A stretch of DNA of 62,642 nucleotides from an uncultured Myxococcaceae bacterium (GTDB taxonomy: Bacteria; Myxococcota_A; Polyangia; Polyangiales; Ga0077539), in NCBI GenBank assembly GCA_945952225.1, contig CAMFHP010000038.1, positions 1-62,642 on the forward strand. Direction: 5' to 3'. Each line of letters opens with the position of its first letter. The stretch's first letter is position 1. Under the pieces are notes generated by a model. The model saw only the letters and a program-made list of their open reading frames with translations. It did not search any database and was not told the origin of the DNA. Shown piece after piece: positions 37,032 through 45,695 of the stretch. The translations under genes and the position numbers were made by a program.

Positions 37032-39862
37032 TCGAGAACGGCGTCCTGCGCGTGCGGGCCGGGCTCAACCCGGTGATCCTCACGGTGCCCCTCGGCGCCA
37101 CGTCGCGCCGCGGACTCTTCGCGCGCACTGGCGACCTCCGCGCGTTCTCGCTCTACGCGCGCACGTTCCCCTCGGCCGACCCGAAGGAGTCGCGCGGCGC
37201 AGGGCACACCCGCGTGACGTGCCGCGAGCTCGCATGGCTTCCCGCGACCGAGCTCGGCGCCGCCGTGGGACGCACCGACGGACGCGGCTCACCCACGGTG
37301 TCGGCCGCGGGCCACGACGCGCTGCGGGGCCTCTTCGCGACGGTGCGGATCTACAAGAACGCGACGAACTTCGAAGCGGCGCTCTCGCTCGCGTGGATGC
37401 CTCCGCGCGCCAACATGGCGCTGGTGATCGGCGCGGCGGGCGCTGCGGAGCGTCGCGTTCGACACCTCGCGACCCGCGCGGGCCTCGATGAAGCGCTCGT
37501 GCTCGATCCGCACCGCTGGGTGCTCGCCGACGAGGACTACGACGACAACACGCCCCCGTGGGACTCGCTCCTCGGACGCCCCTCCGCGCGCCTCGCGCTG
37601 GTGCCTGCCCCCGACGCGCCTCTCGTGGTGCTCGCCGAACGTGCGGCGCGACGCGCGGGCGAAACGGGCACCACCGTCGCGATCGATTTCGGCACGCACG
37701 AGACCTCGGTGGTGACCCAGCGCGAAGGGCAGCGCGACGTGACCGTGCAGGGACCGCTCGCGCCGTGGTCGTTCCATTGTGTGACGGTCTCGCAGCAGGG
37801 CGCGGCGTGGCACGCCGAGCTCATCGCACCGCCGCGTTCGTTCGAGGAGCGCACGACGCTGGGCAACCCCGTGATGCCGCCGCCCATCGCCGAGCGCTGG
37901 TCGGTGCTCGCGCGACGCGATGCGAGCCATCGCAAGGTGGGCGAGCAGGGCATTCCGAGCGTGCTCATTCCGCGCGATGCGCAGCCGCACGGGCTCCTCG
38001 GGCACCCCTTCGACGCGCTCTCCGACCAGGTGATCGGCACGCGCGCGCTGCGTCTCATCGACCGCGCGATCGAGCGCAGCGACGCGCCGCCCACCGAGGC
38101 CCGCCCCGAAGGCGACCACGAGCCGTGGATCGAGGTCGAGACCCTCGAGCCCGCACCGAAGCTCCAGCTCGGACGCAACGCGACCCTCGCGCGCGACTTT
38201 CTCGACGGCGTGTTCGACGAGCTGGCCTCGAAGGAGATCGTGCGCGGCGCATCGAGCGACAGCGCGCTCGGCGCCGTGGGTCCCGTGCTACTGAGCTTTC
38301 CCGTGGCCTTTCTCGCGCGCGACCGCGAGACGCTTCAACAGGTCGCTCGCGAGGCCCTCGAACAGAGCGCGCTGCGAGGCCTGTGCGCCGATCCCCCCGA
38401 AGCGCCGGTGACCTTCCTCGACGAGGCCACGGCGGCCTCGCTCGGCGTGCTCTACCACCGCTTCGGATCGCTCGCCCTCACGCGCCTCCTCGACGCGTTT
38501 CAGCCCATCGGCTTCGACGAGAAGACGCAGACGCCGCGCTCCGTTCGCATCCTCACCTTCGACTGCGGCGGTGGCACGACCGACCTCGTGCTGCTGCGCC
38601 TCCGCGAAGACGGCGACCGCATCGTGTCGGAGATCGAAGACTTCTACGGACTGCCCTTCGCAGGCGTCGAGATCACGCGCCGCATCTGCCGCGAGCTCAA
38701 GCGCCGCCTCCGCGCGACGCTCCCCGCGGACCAGCACGAGAAGCTCCGCACGCGCTTCGTGGTCGACGACGACGCGCCCACGACGGGCCGCACCGAGGCC
38801 GAGCGCGCCCGCCAACGTCGCACGCTGGGCTTCTTCTACTTCGGCGAGGCGGTGAAGTTCGCCCTCGCATCGCCCGCTGCACCCGATGAAGCGACGCTGC
38901 GTGCGGGCCTCGCGGCGCGCGCGCATCAGTATCTCCCCGAGCTCGATGTGTCGCGTGTGCTCGCGGCGATCCCCACGCGTCCGTGGCTCGAAGAGTGTAC
39001 CGCCACCGTGCTCGCACCCGCGCTCGAGACCGCGGAGCGATGGCTCTCTCGCGAAGACGCGCCCGTGCAGCTCGTGCTCGCGAGCGGACGTTCGAGCCAG
39101 CTCCCCGGCGTGTGCGACCGCATCCGAAACGCGTGTGCGAAGGCGCCGCGCCCCGTGCTCGCGCAGCACATCCTCTCGCCGCGCGAGCTCGCGGGCACCG
39201 ATCAGGGCTTCGGCTATCTCGACCTGCACGCGGCGCAGCGAGGCGGAGCCCGCGCGGACCTCTCGAAGTTCGGCGTGGCCATCGGGCTCGCGCACGGCTA
39301 CGTGCTCACGACGAAGACGGGCGAAGGTCGGCGCCTCGTGGTGCAGCCCATCGATGAGCACAAGCGCACGCGCTACATCGGCATCCTTCGTCAGGAGGGG
39401 CGCGGCGTGCAGTACGTGATGCCCGAAGACCGGCTCATCGTGCGAGGCGACGGACGGCCCGTCGACACGGCGTCGATCGTGTGGATCGACGAGCAGCCCT
39501 TCGCGGCGCGTGCAGTGCTCGGCCAGAACTTCCGTGGCCCGCCTCGCACGGGCCTCGCGGGCAGCGTCGATCCGCCGATTCCCTTCGCGCAGGTGCGCTT
39601 CACACCGTCGTCGCTCTCGGAGCGCGAGCGCCTGGGCATCAAGCGCATCCAGGTGGGCTTCGTGCAGCGCACGGCGAGCGAGGTGCTGCTCGCAGGCCTG
39701 CGCGTCGAGCGCGCGACGGGACTCGAAGAGATCCTCGCACCGCCCGAGGGCGCGTCGGTGCTCTCGGTGGCGGGCCTCTCGGCGCACTTCGAATCACGGC
39801 GTCTGGAGTTCGACTTCCGTCGCAACGGCGCCATCGACCCCGAGGATCTCGACCGTGAGTAG
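37025..39862 (+). CDS. Hsp70/actin-fold ATPase, SrfB-like
   Basis: 945 residues. The N-terminal ~210 residues have no recognised fold. The ATPase core then begins with phosphate-1 AIDFGTHETSVV (219-230); further on are an EATAAS segment (VTFLDEATAASLG) and phosphate-2 LTFDCGGGTTDLVLL (about 508-522). An adenosine-type motif is less clear near LVLASGRSSQLPG. This arrangement, with large insertions and a C-terminal extension, matches SrfB-like members of the Hsp70/actin superfamily (about 1000 residues) rather than DnaK. It is translated in overlap with the GTPase gene and stops 3 bp before the third gene, which indicates an obligate operon. It probably works with the GTPase in an ATP/GTP-driven assembly; target unknown. 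Confidence 0.78.
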   Translation: MLIENGVLRVRAGLNPVILTVPLGATSRRGLFARTGDLRAFSLYARTFPSADPKESRGAGHTRVTCRELAWLPATELGAAVGRTDGRGSPTVSAAGHDALRGLFATVRIYKNATNFEAALSLAWMPPRANMALVIGAAGAAERRVRHLATRAGLDEALVLDPHRWVLADEDYDDNTPPWDSLLGRPSARLALVPAPDAPLVVLAERAARRAGETGTTVAIDFGTHETSVVTQREGQRDVTVQGPLAPWSFHCVTVSQQGAAWHAELIAPPRSFEERTTLGNPVMPPPIAERWSVLARRDASHRKVGEQGIPSVLIPRDAQPHGLLGHPFDALSDQVIGTRALRLIDRAIERSDAPPTEARPEGDHEPWIEVETLEPAPKLQLGRNATLARDFLDGVFDELASKEIVRGASSDSALGAVGPVLLSFPVAFLARDRETLQQVAREALEQSALRGLCADPPEAPVTFLDEATAASLGVLYHRFGSLALTRLLDAFQPIGFDEKTQTPRSVRILTFDCGGGTTDLVLLRLREDGDRIVSEIEDFYGLPFAGVEITRRICRELKRRLRATLPADQHEKLRTRFVVDDDAPTTGRTEAERARQRRTLGFFYFGEAVKFALASPAAPDEATLRAGLAARAHQYLPELDVSRVLAAIPTRPWLEECTATVLAPALETAERWLSREDAPVQLVLASGRSSQLPGVCDRIRNACAKAPRPVLAQHILSPRELAGTDQGFGYLDLHAAQRGGARADLSKFGVAIGLAHGYVLTTKTGEGRRLVVQPIDEHKRTRYIGILRQEGRGVQYVMPEDRLIVRGDGRPVDTASIVWIDEQPFAARAVLGQNFRGPPRTGLAGSVDPPIPFAQVRFTPSSLSERERLGIKRIQVGFVQRTASEVLLAGLRVERATGLEEILAPPEGASVLSVAGLSAHFESRRLEFDFRRNGAIDPEDLDRE

Positions 39863-39865
39863 CGC

Positions 39866-40672
39866 ATGGCGAACCCGCTCACGTCATGGCTGCGCGCGCT
39901 GCGACGTGTGTGGCGTCGTTTCATCGACCGACCACGCGCGCTCCCGACGGGCAGCGTCGATCCGCAGCCCGGAACGCGCGCGTTTCTGCGGCATCCCCGC
40001 GACGAGGACGCCGTGACCGATCCCCGCGACGACGCATGGATCACGCACCTTCGCGCGACGCTTCCCTTTCCGCAGCCCGTGTACGGCACGGCCGACGCGC
40101 CTGCGAACGCGCGCGAGCTCCACGAGCGCATGCGCCTGCTCGACACGGAGCTCGCCGCGCAGGTCGAACGAGCCCGCGGCCTCGACGCGCTCGACGACGG
40201 AAGCGACACCGACTGGTTCCTGACGCTGTCCGACAGGTTACTGCCGCTGGCTGCGTGGTACGCGGGCGTGGGCATCGACAGCGGCGCGCCGGAGCTGCCC
40301 GAGCGCCTTCGCGACCTCACCGACCGCGCGCGTCGCATCCCGGGCATCAACCGCGCGCTGGAGTGGCTCGCCGAACAGGTCGACCAGCTCTCGACGCAGA
40401 ACGCCGGCTCACAGGCCGCGTGGTTCACCCTGCTTCGGGTTCACTTCGAAGCGCTGCTGCGCCCACTCGCGGGAGACGAGGGCGCGGTCGAGGTGGGCTT
40501 CGAGTTCCCCGCGCTCAACACGCGCATCGCGGAGCTCGTTCCGCCGCCTGCGCCCGGAAGCCCGACATCGGGCAACGTCGCGCGGGTGCTGTGCCCTGGC
40601 GTGACCGTTCGCATCACGCGCAACGCACGCGAGCACCGCTGGCAGCGCGGCGCCCACGTGCGCGGACGCTGA
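39866..40672 (+). CDS. Unknown third protein of the SrfC/SrfB-like operon
   Basis: 268 residues, no signal peptide or membrane helix, not recognised. The N terminus is basic (LTSWLRALRRVWRRFIDRPR), possibly amphipathic and membrane-associating. The middle is helical with acidic stretches (ARGLDALDDGSDTDWFLTL). Near the C terminus is GNVARVLCPGVTVRI, which could be a short beta element. The start lies 3 bp after the Hsp70-like gene, so it is co-translated. It occupies the place of a third partner (enterobacterial operons have SrfA), but resemblance to SrfA cannot be claimed. The stop is 3 bp from the stop of the convergent VWA gene. Confidence 0.7.
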   Translation: MANPLTSWLRALRRVWRRFIDRPRALPTGSVDPQPGTRAFLRHPRDEDAVTDPRDDAWITHLRATLPFPQPVYGTADAPANARELHERMRLLDTELAAQVERARGLDALDDGSDTDWFLTLSDRLLPLAAWYAGVGIDSGAPELPERLRDLTDRARRIPGINRALEWLAEQVDQLSTQNAGSQAAWFTLLRVHFEALLRPLAGDEGAVEVGFEFPALNTRIAELVPPPAPGSPTSGNVARVLCPGVTVRITRNAREHRWQRGAHVRGR

Positions 40673-40675
40673 CGC

Positions 40676-43420
40676 TCACCGCCGTCGGAATCCCCGGTCG
40701 AACAGGCGCACCCGTCGCAACAGGAGGTCGATCACCAGCGCAACGATCGCTGCTCCCACGGCCCACGGCCACCGCGGCACCGAGCGCGTGACGCGATCCG
40801 CACCTGGACTCCAGACCTGTTGCGGTGACGGATCAACCACCCCGCGTGTGGCCTGCGCGATCGCAGTGAGGAGCGCGACGTCGGGCTCGAGCACGGCGTA
40901 CTCGCGTGGATACGGGTTGGAAATCTGCCCACGGCTCTCGGCAACGACGCGTCCATCGCGTCGGTGAAACGCACGGAGCGAGAAGGCCCCATATCGATCG
41001 AGCGGCGCATCGACCTCATAGCGTCCCGGCGCGACCTGGCGCATCGGAAGGCGCTCCTCGCGGGTGCCCGGTTGCGGGCCGCGCACGACGAGCTCCGACG
41101 TGAGCCCATTGTCGAAGCGGTCTCCGTCGGAGATGGCGTCGACGGCGACGTGCAGTCGGCCGCCCACGAGTTCAGCGCGCAGTCCCAGTTCGTGACGTTG
41201 ACGCTGCCGCATGTGCTCGCGCACGACCTGGGTCCAGAATGCAGCCCAGCGCGGCCATCGCACCCACTCGACGGCCCATCGGTTCTTGAGGTCGCTGGTC
41301 CACGCGAGCGACCAGCCGAGGCCCACGCGCCAACGCGCCAGCAGCGGCTCCGGGTTGGCACCATCGGTCTCCAACACGACCTGCGCGGGATCGCCCTTCG
41401 CACGCGTGCTCACGTAGCCGTAGAGGTACGGAGGCGCGCCCCCGAGCTCACGCACAAACGATGGCTGCGCGACGATGCGCGGGAGCACGGGCTCTTCAAC
41501 CGCAGCGCTCCGGGCAACGAGGTTGGTCTCACGGAGAAAGATCTGCGGGAGGTTGTTCGCATCGGCGGTGAAGTAGCTCCGCCCATGCCCGCGCCGCGCG
41601 ATCGATTCGAGGAGCGGACGGTTCACGGCTGCGCCGAGGCCCACGGCGCTCACCGTGATGCCATCGCCGAACATCGACTCCACCAGCGTCTGGATGCGCG
41701 GCGGCTCATCGGGCTGGCCTTCGCCATCGGTGAGCACGATCACATGGCGCGTCGTCGCGCGCGTCACGGCGAGGTCCTGCGCAGCCGCATCGATCGCAGG
41801 AAAGATCGCGGTCCCCCCACGAGGACGCAGTCGCCGAAGCTCGTTTTCGATGCGCACGCGATTGCGTGCAGACTGCATTCGCACGATGCGTTCGGGCTCG
41901 GAGTCGAACGCGATCACTTCGAGCAGGTCATCGGGTCCGAGCGCACGCGCCGCGGCGAGCGCCGCCGACTGTGCGAGTAGCAACGGCGTGCCCTGCATCG
42001 AGCCCGATCGATCGATGACAAGCGTCAGCGCGACGGAAGGCTCATCGCGACGCCGCTCGGACTCCATGCGCACGGGGAGGATCCGCTCGATCTCGGTGCC
42101 CTGCCATCCGCCGAGGCCGAACCCGCGAGGACCTCCGGCCATCATGAACCCGCCTCCCAGCTCGCGCACATAGCGAGCGAGGGCGGCCTGCGAACCTACC
42201 GACACGCTCTCGGCGCCGACATCGGACAACACCACGAAGTCAAAGCGCTCGAGTTCGTGAATCGACTGCGGAACCTCTCTTGCCCCACGCATTTCGACTT
42301 CGAAGTCACCTCCCGACAACGCCGCGTGGAAGTACTGCGCATGCGCGGAGTCGCCCTCCACGTACAGCACAGCAGGCGGGCCGGGGACGTTCGCCGTCGC
42401 AACGAACTGGTTGTTCTCTCGAAATCGATCGTCACCGACGGGCACGACTCGCAACGAATAGGTCACGTCGCCGGGCACACGCACCACGGATCGAAACCGT
42501 ACTTCTTGAACACCCCGGGCGAGGTCAACGACACGATTGCCGTCCAGTCCATTGACGGCCTCACCCTGCATGAGCGTCAGCGCGGCGGGTCCAGGGCGAT
42601 TCGCGAACACCTGCGCGCGCACGTCAAAGGGCTCATTCACGCGAATCCGATCGGGCAATTGGAGGTCCCGCACAGCCACTTCACCGGGCACCGCTCCGCG
42701 CATCGGCACAACCGAGACGCGGACGCCGAGGCGCGCAGCTCTCGCGGCCTCGGCGAGTCCATCACCGTCGGTCTGCACGCCGTCGGAGAGCACGACGACA
42801 TGGCGCAAATAGCCCGGCGGAAACAGACCATACGCGAGAGCGAGCGCCGCGCCGAGATCGCTCGCGGCGCCATCGCCCGCGTGGCGTTCGAGGGAGGGAA
42901 GGTTCTGGGCGGTGTGCTCCCCGAGCGCAGCGTTCACAACGCGCGGATGCCCGGCAAACGTGATGACGCGCGCGAGGTCGTCATCGCGACGAGACATCGC
43001 ACGCGCAACGTAGTTGCGGGCCGCGCGAAGTCCTTCATCCGACACACTTTCAGAGACGTCGAGGAGAAACACCGTGCAGACACGCGCGCTCTGCTCCGTC
43101 GACACGGGGCGCGCCAACGCGAGGAGCACAGTCCCCACAAGCACCATACGCGCGATCACCCCCGCCACGCGCTGCAGGGGCGGGAAGTCCGCGAGCGAAT
43201 GGACCGCGACCAATGCGAACCATGGAAACGCCACGGCTCCCCACAACGCCCGCGGCACCGTCAGGTCGAATACCTGCCCATGAAACCGCGGCACCCAGCT
43301 TGGGAGGGTGACGTGAAGGGGGGCATCGCGTGGCAACGCCTTCGAAACGAGAAAGGCGACCGCAGCACTCGCTACGATCGCCCCGACGACCTGAAACACT
43401 GTCTGTGCCGACCGCCTCAC
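40676..43420 (-). CDS. Membrane protein with two VWA domains and a GATase-like module
   Basis: 914 residues. Hydrophobic segments occur at about 8-28, 57-75 and 88-104, and one near the C terminus (WAVGAAIVALVIDLLL). VWA 1 begins at VFLLDVSESVSDEG (MIDAS Asp121, Ser123, Ser125). A central class-I glutamine-amidotransferase-like segment follows (VLYVEGDSAHAQYF to GGGFMMAGGPRGFGLGGW). A second VWA contains LTLVIDRSGSMQG (about 465-477) with a full DxSGS and later VIVLTDGEG. The layout is that of BatA/aerotolerance-type or von Willebrand membrane proteins common in Myxococcota and Bacteroidetes. It probably faces the periplasm and binds a metal-coordinated partner. It lies immediately downstream of the outer-membrane barrel gene on the same strand, 42 bp apart, so it may belong to the envelope operon. 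Confidence 0.85.
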   Translation of the reverse strand: MRRSAQTVFQVVGAIVASAAVAFLVSKALPRDAPLHVTLPSWVPRFHGQVFDLTVPRALWGAVAFPWFALVAVHSLADFPPLQRVAGVIARMVLVGTVLLALARPVSTEQSARVCTVFLLDVSESVSDEGLRAARNYVARAMSRRDDDLARVITFAGHPRVVNAALGEHTAQNLPSLERHAGDGAASDLGAALALAYGLFPPGYLRHVVVLSDGVQTDGDGLAEAARAARLGVRVSVVPMRGAVPGEVAVRDLQLPDRIRVNEPFDVRAQVFANRPGPAALTLMQGEAVNGLDGNRVVDLARGVQEVRFRSVVRVPGDVTYSLRVVPVGDDRFRENNQFVATANVPGPPAVLYVEGDSAHAQYFHAALSGGDFEVEMRGAREVPQSIHELERFDFVVLSDVGAESVSVGSQAALARYVRELGGGFMMAGGPRGFGLGGWQGTEIERILPVRMESERRRDEPSVALTLVIDRSGSMQGTPLLLAQSAALAAARALGPDDLLEVIAFDSEPERIVRMQSARNRVRIENELRRLRPRGGTAIFPAIDAAAQDLAVTRATTRHVIVLTDGEGQPDEPPRIQTLVESMFGDGITVSAVGLGAAVNRPLLESIARRGHGRSYFTADANNLPQIFLRETNLVARSAAVEEPVLPRIVAQPSFVRELGGAPPYLYGYVSTRAKGDPAQVVLETDGANPEPLLARWRVGLGWSLAWTSDLKNRWAVEWVRWPRWAAFWTQVVREHMRQRQRHELGLRAELVGGRLHVAVDAISDGDRFDNGLTSELVVRGPQPGTREERLPMRQVAPGRYEVDAPLDRYGAFSLRAFHRRDGRVVAESRGQISNPYPREYAVLEPDVALLTAIAQATRGVVDPSPQQVWSPGADRVTRSVPRWPWAVGAAIVALVIDLLLRRVRLFDRGFRRR

Positions 43421-43462
43421 CGCCCGCGTTCTACCACGAGCGACGATCTCAGGTGCGCCCTC

Positions 43463-44869
43463 TCACCAGTTCGCACGAACGCCCAGCATCGCCTCGACGC
43501 GGGTCCAATCGATCGGCTGGGTCGCCGACGGCGGGAGTTTGAATCCCGAGATGAGAGCCTCCGCGCGCAGCGTCGCGTTGATGCCGAAGACATCGTTGAC
43601 GCGGTACTCCCCGAAGACCGTTCCATCCACGCGCGTCGCCGTGAAGCGCCCCGTCGCAGGATCGTAGTCACCACCGATGTCAGGGCTCGTGCGCGCGACA
43701 CCCGCGCGGGCCGAACCGCGAGGATAGGTCAGATAACCATATTGGTAGAGCCCGATCCCCGCATCGACCGTCAGGACGAAGCGCCCGCCGAAGCTCTGCA
43801 TGTAGTTCGCGTACCCGCGGTTGCGCGTGTAGTAGTTGCCGTAATAGCTCTGCTGCACATCACGCACGAAGCCACCGCGAAGTTGCGATCGGGCATCGAT
43901 GAGCCACTGCAGTTCCGCCTGGCCAACCACCGTGTCTGCGTTGTCGCCGAGTTCGTAGAACGTCGCAGTGTAGCCCGCAACAGCCGTCAGCGAAACTCGA
44001 TTGGTGAGAAGCCCCGCGACGCCGAACCGGGTGGTCATCGGCGTCGCGCTGAAAAGCCCCGCGCTGGACGTCGTTTCATTCAGGTACGAAAGACGCGAAA
44101 CCGATCCCTCCCAAACGAGGGCGGTCTTGGGCAAGAAACGCCAACGCATGCGAGCGAAGCCCGTGTTCGTCAGCGAGTTGTTGCCCGAGAGATCATCGAA
44201 GAGCGTCGCCTGGATGTTGTATCCAAAGCGGAACTCGAACACGCCGTTGCCCGGAGCGTAGGCAACTTCGAGGTTGCCGAGCACGGTATTGCGGTTGAGC
44301 CGCGCCGAGGTGCCAGGCGTACCGATGAAGCCATCCTGCCCTCCAGGCTGGATCGTACGGACAAAGTCCGCTCCCAATCCAAACTGCCACGTACGGCCCG
44401 GAAAGAAATCGAACCGCAGAGAGGCCTGCGCACCGAGGTTTCGCAGTGCGCTAAGGTCAATCCCAGACTGGAGGCCGATCCATTCGTTGTAGACGAGGCC
44501 AACGCCGCCGCGGAAGTTCACCGTCGGCAGAGCCGTCGACGTCGAGTCCGAGTTGGCACTGCGCTGAGCACCAAGCGTTGACACGTAGAAGGTCGGAGTA
44601 ACACGCAGTCGAAGGGCAGGCCGAACGTTCGAGAGCGAACTGCTGGTGTAGAAGGTGTTTGAGTCGTAGCCGAAGTCCGCGCCGATGCCGGGGTGCAGTT
44701 CGAAGTTGCCGGTGCGAATGCCCCGTCCTTCGAGCAGTTGCCGGTTCTGCAACCAGACCTGACGGTCGACGAGGCCGGAATTGGCCCACGGGAGCCCCTG
44801 CGCACCCACGCTGGAAGCAGCCCCTGCCACGCTCGCGGCACACGCCGCCGCCACGACCAAACGCCTCAT
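43463..44869 (-). CDS. Outer-membrane beta-barrel protein, GltH-like position
   Basis: 468 residues from ATG 44869; a GTG at 44872 has slightly better spacing from GAGGAG. Signal peptide ending GAASSVGAQG. The rest is alternating beta strands with aromatic girdles (FYVSTLGAQRS, TWQFGLGADFVRT, GVFEFRFGYNIQ, TALVWEGSVSRLSYL) and a C terminus ending VRANW, the classic BAM signal residue. No enzyme motifs. In the Myxococcus glt and nfs clusters a barrel follows the FHA/TonB-type gene (GltG/NfsG), as here, so it may be the outer-membrane element of the machine. Unrelated barrels remain possible. A 61-bp gap separates it from the exported protein gene upstream. Confidence 0.8.
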   Translation of the reverse strand: MRRLVVAAACAASVAGAASSVGAQGLPWANSGLVDRQVWLQNRQLLEGRGIRTGNFELHPGIGADFGYDSNTFYTSSSLSNVRPALRLRVTPTFYVSTLGAQRSANSDSTSTALPTVNFRGGVGLVYNEWIGLQSGIDLSALRNLGAQASLRFDFFPGRTWQFGLGADFVRTIQPGGQDGFIGTPGTSARLNRNTVLGNLEVAYAPGNGVFEFRFGYNIQATLFDDLSGNNSLTNTGFARMRWRFLPKTALVWEGSVSRLSYLNETTSSAGLFSATPMTTRFGVAGLLTNRVSLTAVAGYTATFYELGDNADTVVGQAELQWLIDARSQLRGGFVRDVQQSYYGNYYTRNRGYANYMQSFGGRFVLTVDAGIGLYQYGYLTYPRGSARAGVARTSPDIGGDYDPATGRFTATRVDGTVFGEYRVNDVFGINATLRAEALISGFKLPPSATQPIDWTRVEAMLGVRANW

Positions 44870-44930
44870 CACGTTACGAACTCCTCGAAGGAACCAGAAC
44901 CGGCGACACGGGCCTCACCGAACAGCGCTG

Positions 44931-45500
44931 TCAGAGCACGGGACTCGTGACCAGCGGACGCTCCGGAAGCAGCGTGTCGGGCGTGAGCGTGGTCGTGTCC
45001 TGTTGTGCGATGTTCGGGTCGACGATGAGGGTCAGTCGCGTGTCACGGTCGAAGGTCCCCGTGTCCTCACCGATGCACGCGCGTGCCTCCCCTTCGAGTC
45101 CCTGCGCGCGCGAGCGGAAGATGGTCATGAGCTGGAACTCGTGGTTGCGCTGACCATCGTTGTTGATGGTGACTGCGGTTTGAAGGAGTTCCTGATGCTC
45201 GCGCGACGAGCGGAGCGTCACGTCGATCTGGGTCAGTTTGTCGTTGAGGCAGTTGACCTTGATGATATCGCGCTCCTGACGAGCTCGATCCAGAAGGTCG
45301 CTCACCATCCGACGCGTCGAGGAGATCGAATCGATCACCGAACCCGCTTCGCGGAGTTGGTCGGGACCGGAGAGTTGGGCCACACGTTGCGTCCGCACCT
45401 CGGTCCCAGAGGGGGGCGCGTTCTGCGCGCGAGCCGCTCCGATGGATACGCCCAGAATCACGAGCACTCCGAGCGAGATCTGCACTACCGAACGCTTCAT
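44931..45500 (-). CDS. Exported coiled-coil protein of unknown family
   Basis: 189 residues. GGAAGGA precedes ATG 45500, and MKRSVVQISLGVLVILGVSIG with AARAQ gives a good signal peptide. The mature part is helical with likely coiled-coil (REAGSVIDSISSTRRMVSDL, LTQIDVTLRSSREHQEL). Two cysteines (KVNCLND, ARACIGED) could form a disulphide in the periplasm. No family recognised. It is the first gene of a transcript with its own strong promoter and includes the barrel gene downstream, suggesting a periplasmic partner of that barrel. Confidence 0.78.
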   Translation of the reverse strand: MKRSVVQISLGVLVILGVSIGAARAQNAPPSGTEVRTQRVAQLSGPDQLREAGSVIDSISSTRRMVSDLLDRARQERDIIKVNCLNDKLTQIDVTLRSSREHQELLQTAVTINNDGQRNHEFQLMTIFRSRAQGLEGEARACIGEDTGTFDRDTRLTLIVDPNIAQQDTTTLTPDTLLPERPLVTSPVL

Positions 45501-45543
45501 CGCGAAGTCCTTCCCAACCGTCGCTGGACCAAAAATCGGCCGA

Positions 45544-45571
45544 ACTATAGGCGAATGCGATTCCCTGTCAA
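45544..45571 (-). promoter_or_regulatory. Strong sigma70-type promoter for the coiled-coil/barrel genes
   Basis: On the minus strand, TTGACA (45571-45566) and TATAGT (45549-45544) are separated by 16 nt. The predicted start of transcription is near 45537, leaving a leader of about 37 nt before ATG 45500. A consensus -35 in such GC-rich DNA is unlikely to be chance, and hairpins lie just upstream. Confidence 0.75.
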
Positions 45572-45628
45572 CGTTCGTCTCTGCCAGCGCGGGTCGTGAA
45601 TACGATGCGAAGCACCGCCAGAAACGTT

Positions 45629-45680
45629 CATGCGCGGGCATCGATCGCCCGCGCATGCAGATCACCCCGTGTGCGGGGTG
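45629..45680 (-). terminator. Tandem hairpins ending the main envelope operon
   Basis: Two stem-loops follow the stop at 45696 in the direction of transcription. The first has arms CACCCCG/CGGGGTG with a 4-nt loop (45663-45680). The second is a perfect 11-bp stem CATGCGCGGGC/GCCCGCGCATG with a 7-nt loop (45629-45657), followed on the minus strand by a short T-containing stretch. They separate the FHA/TonB-type gene from the next promoter. Confidence 0.7.
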
Positions 45681-45695
45681 TGCACCTCGCAGCGC

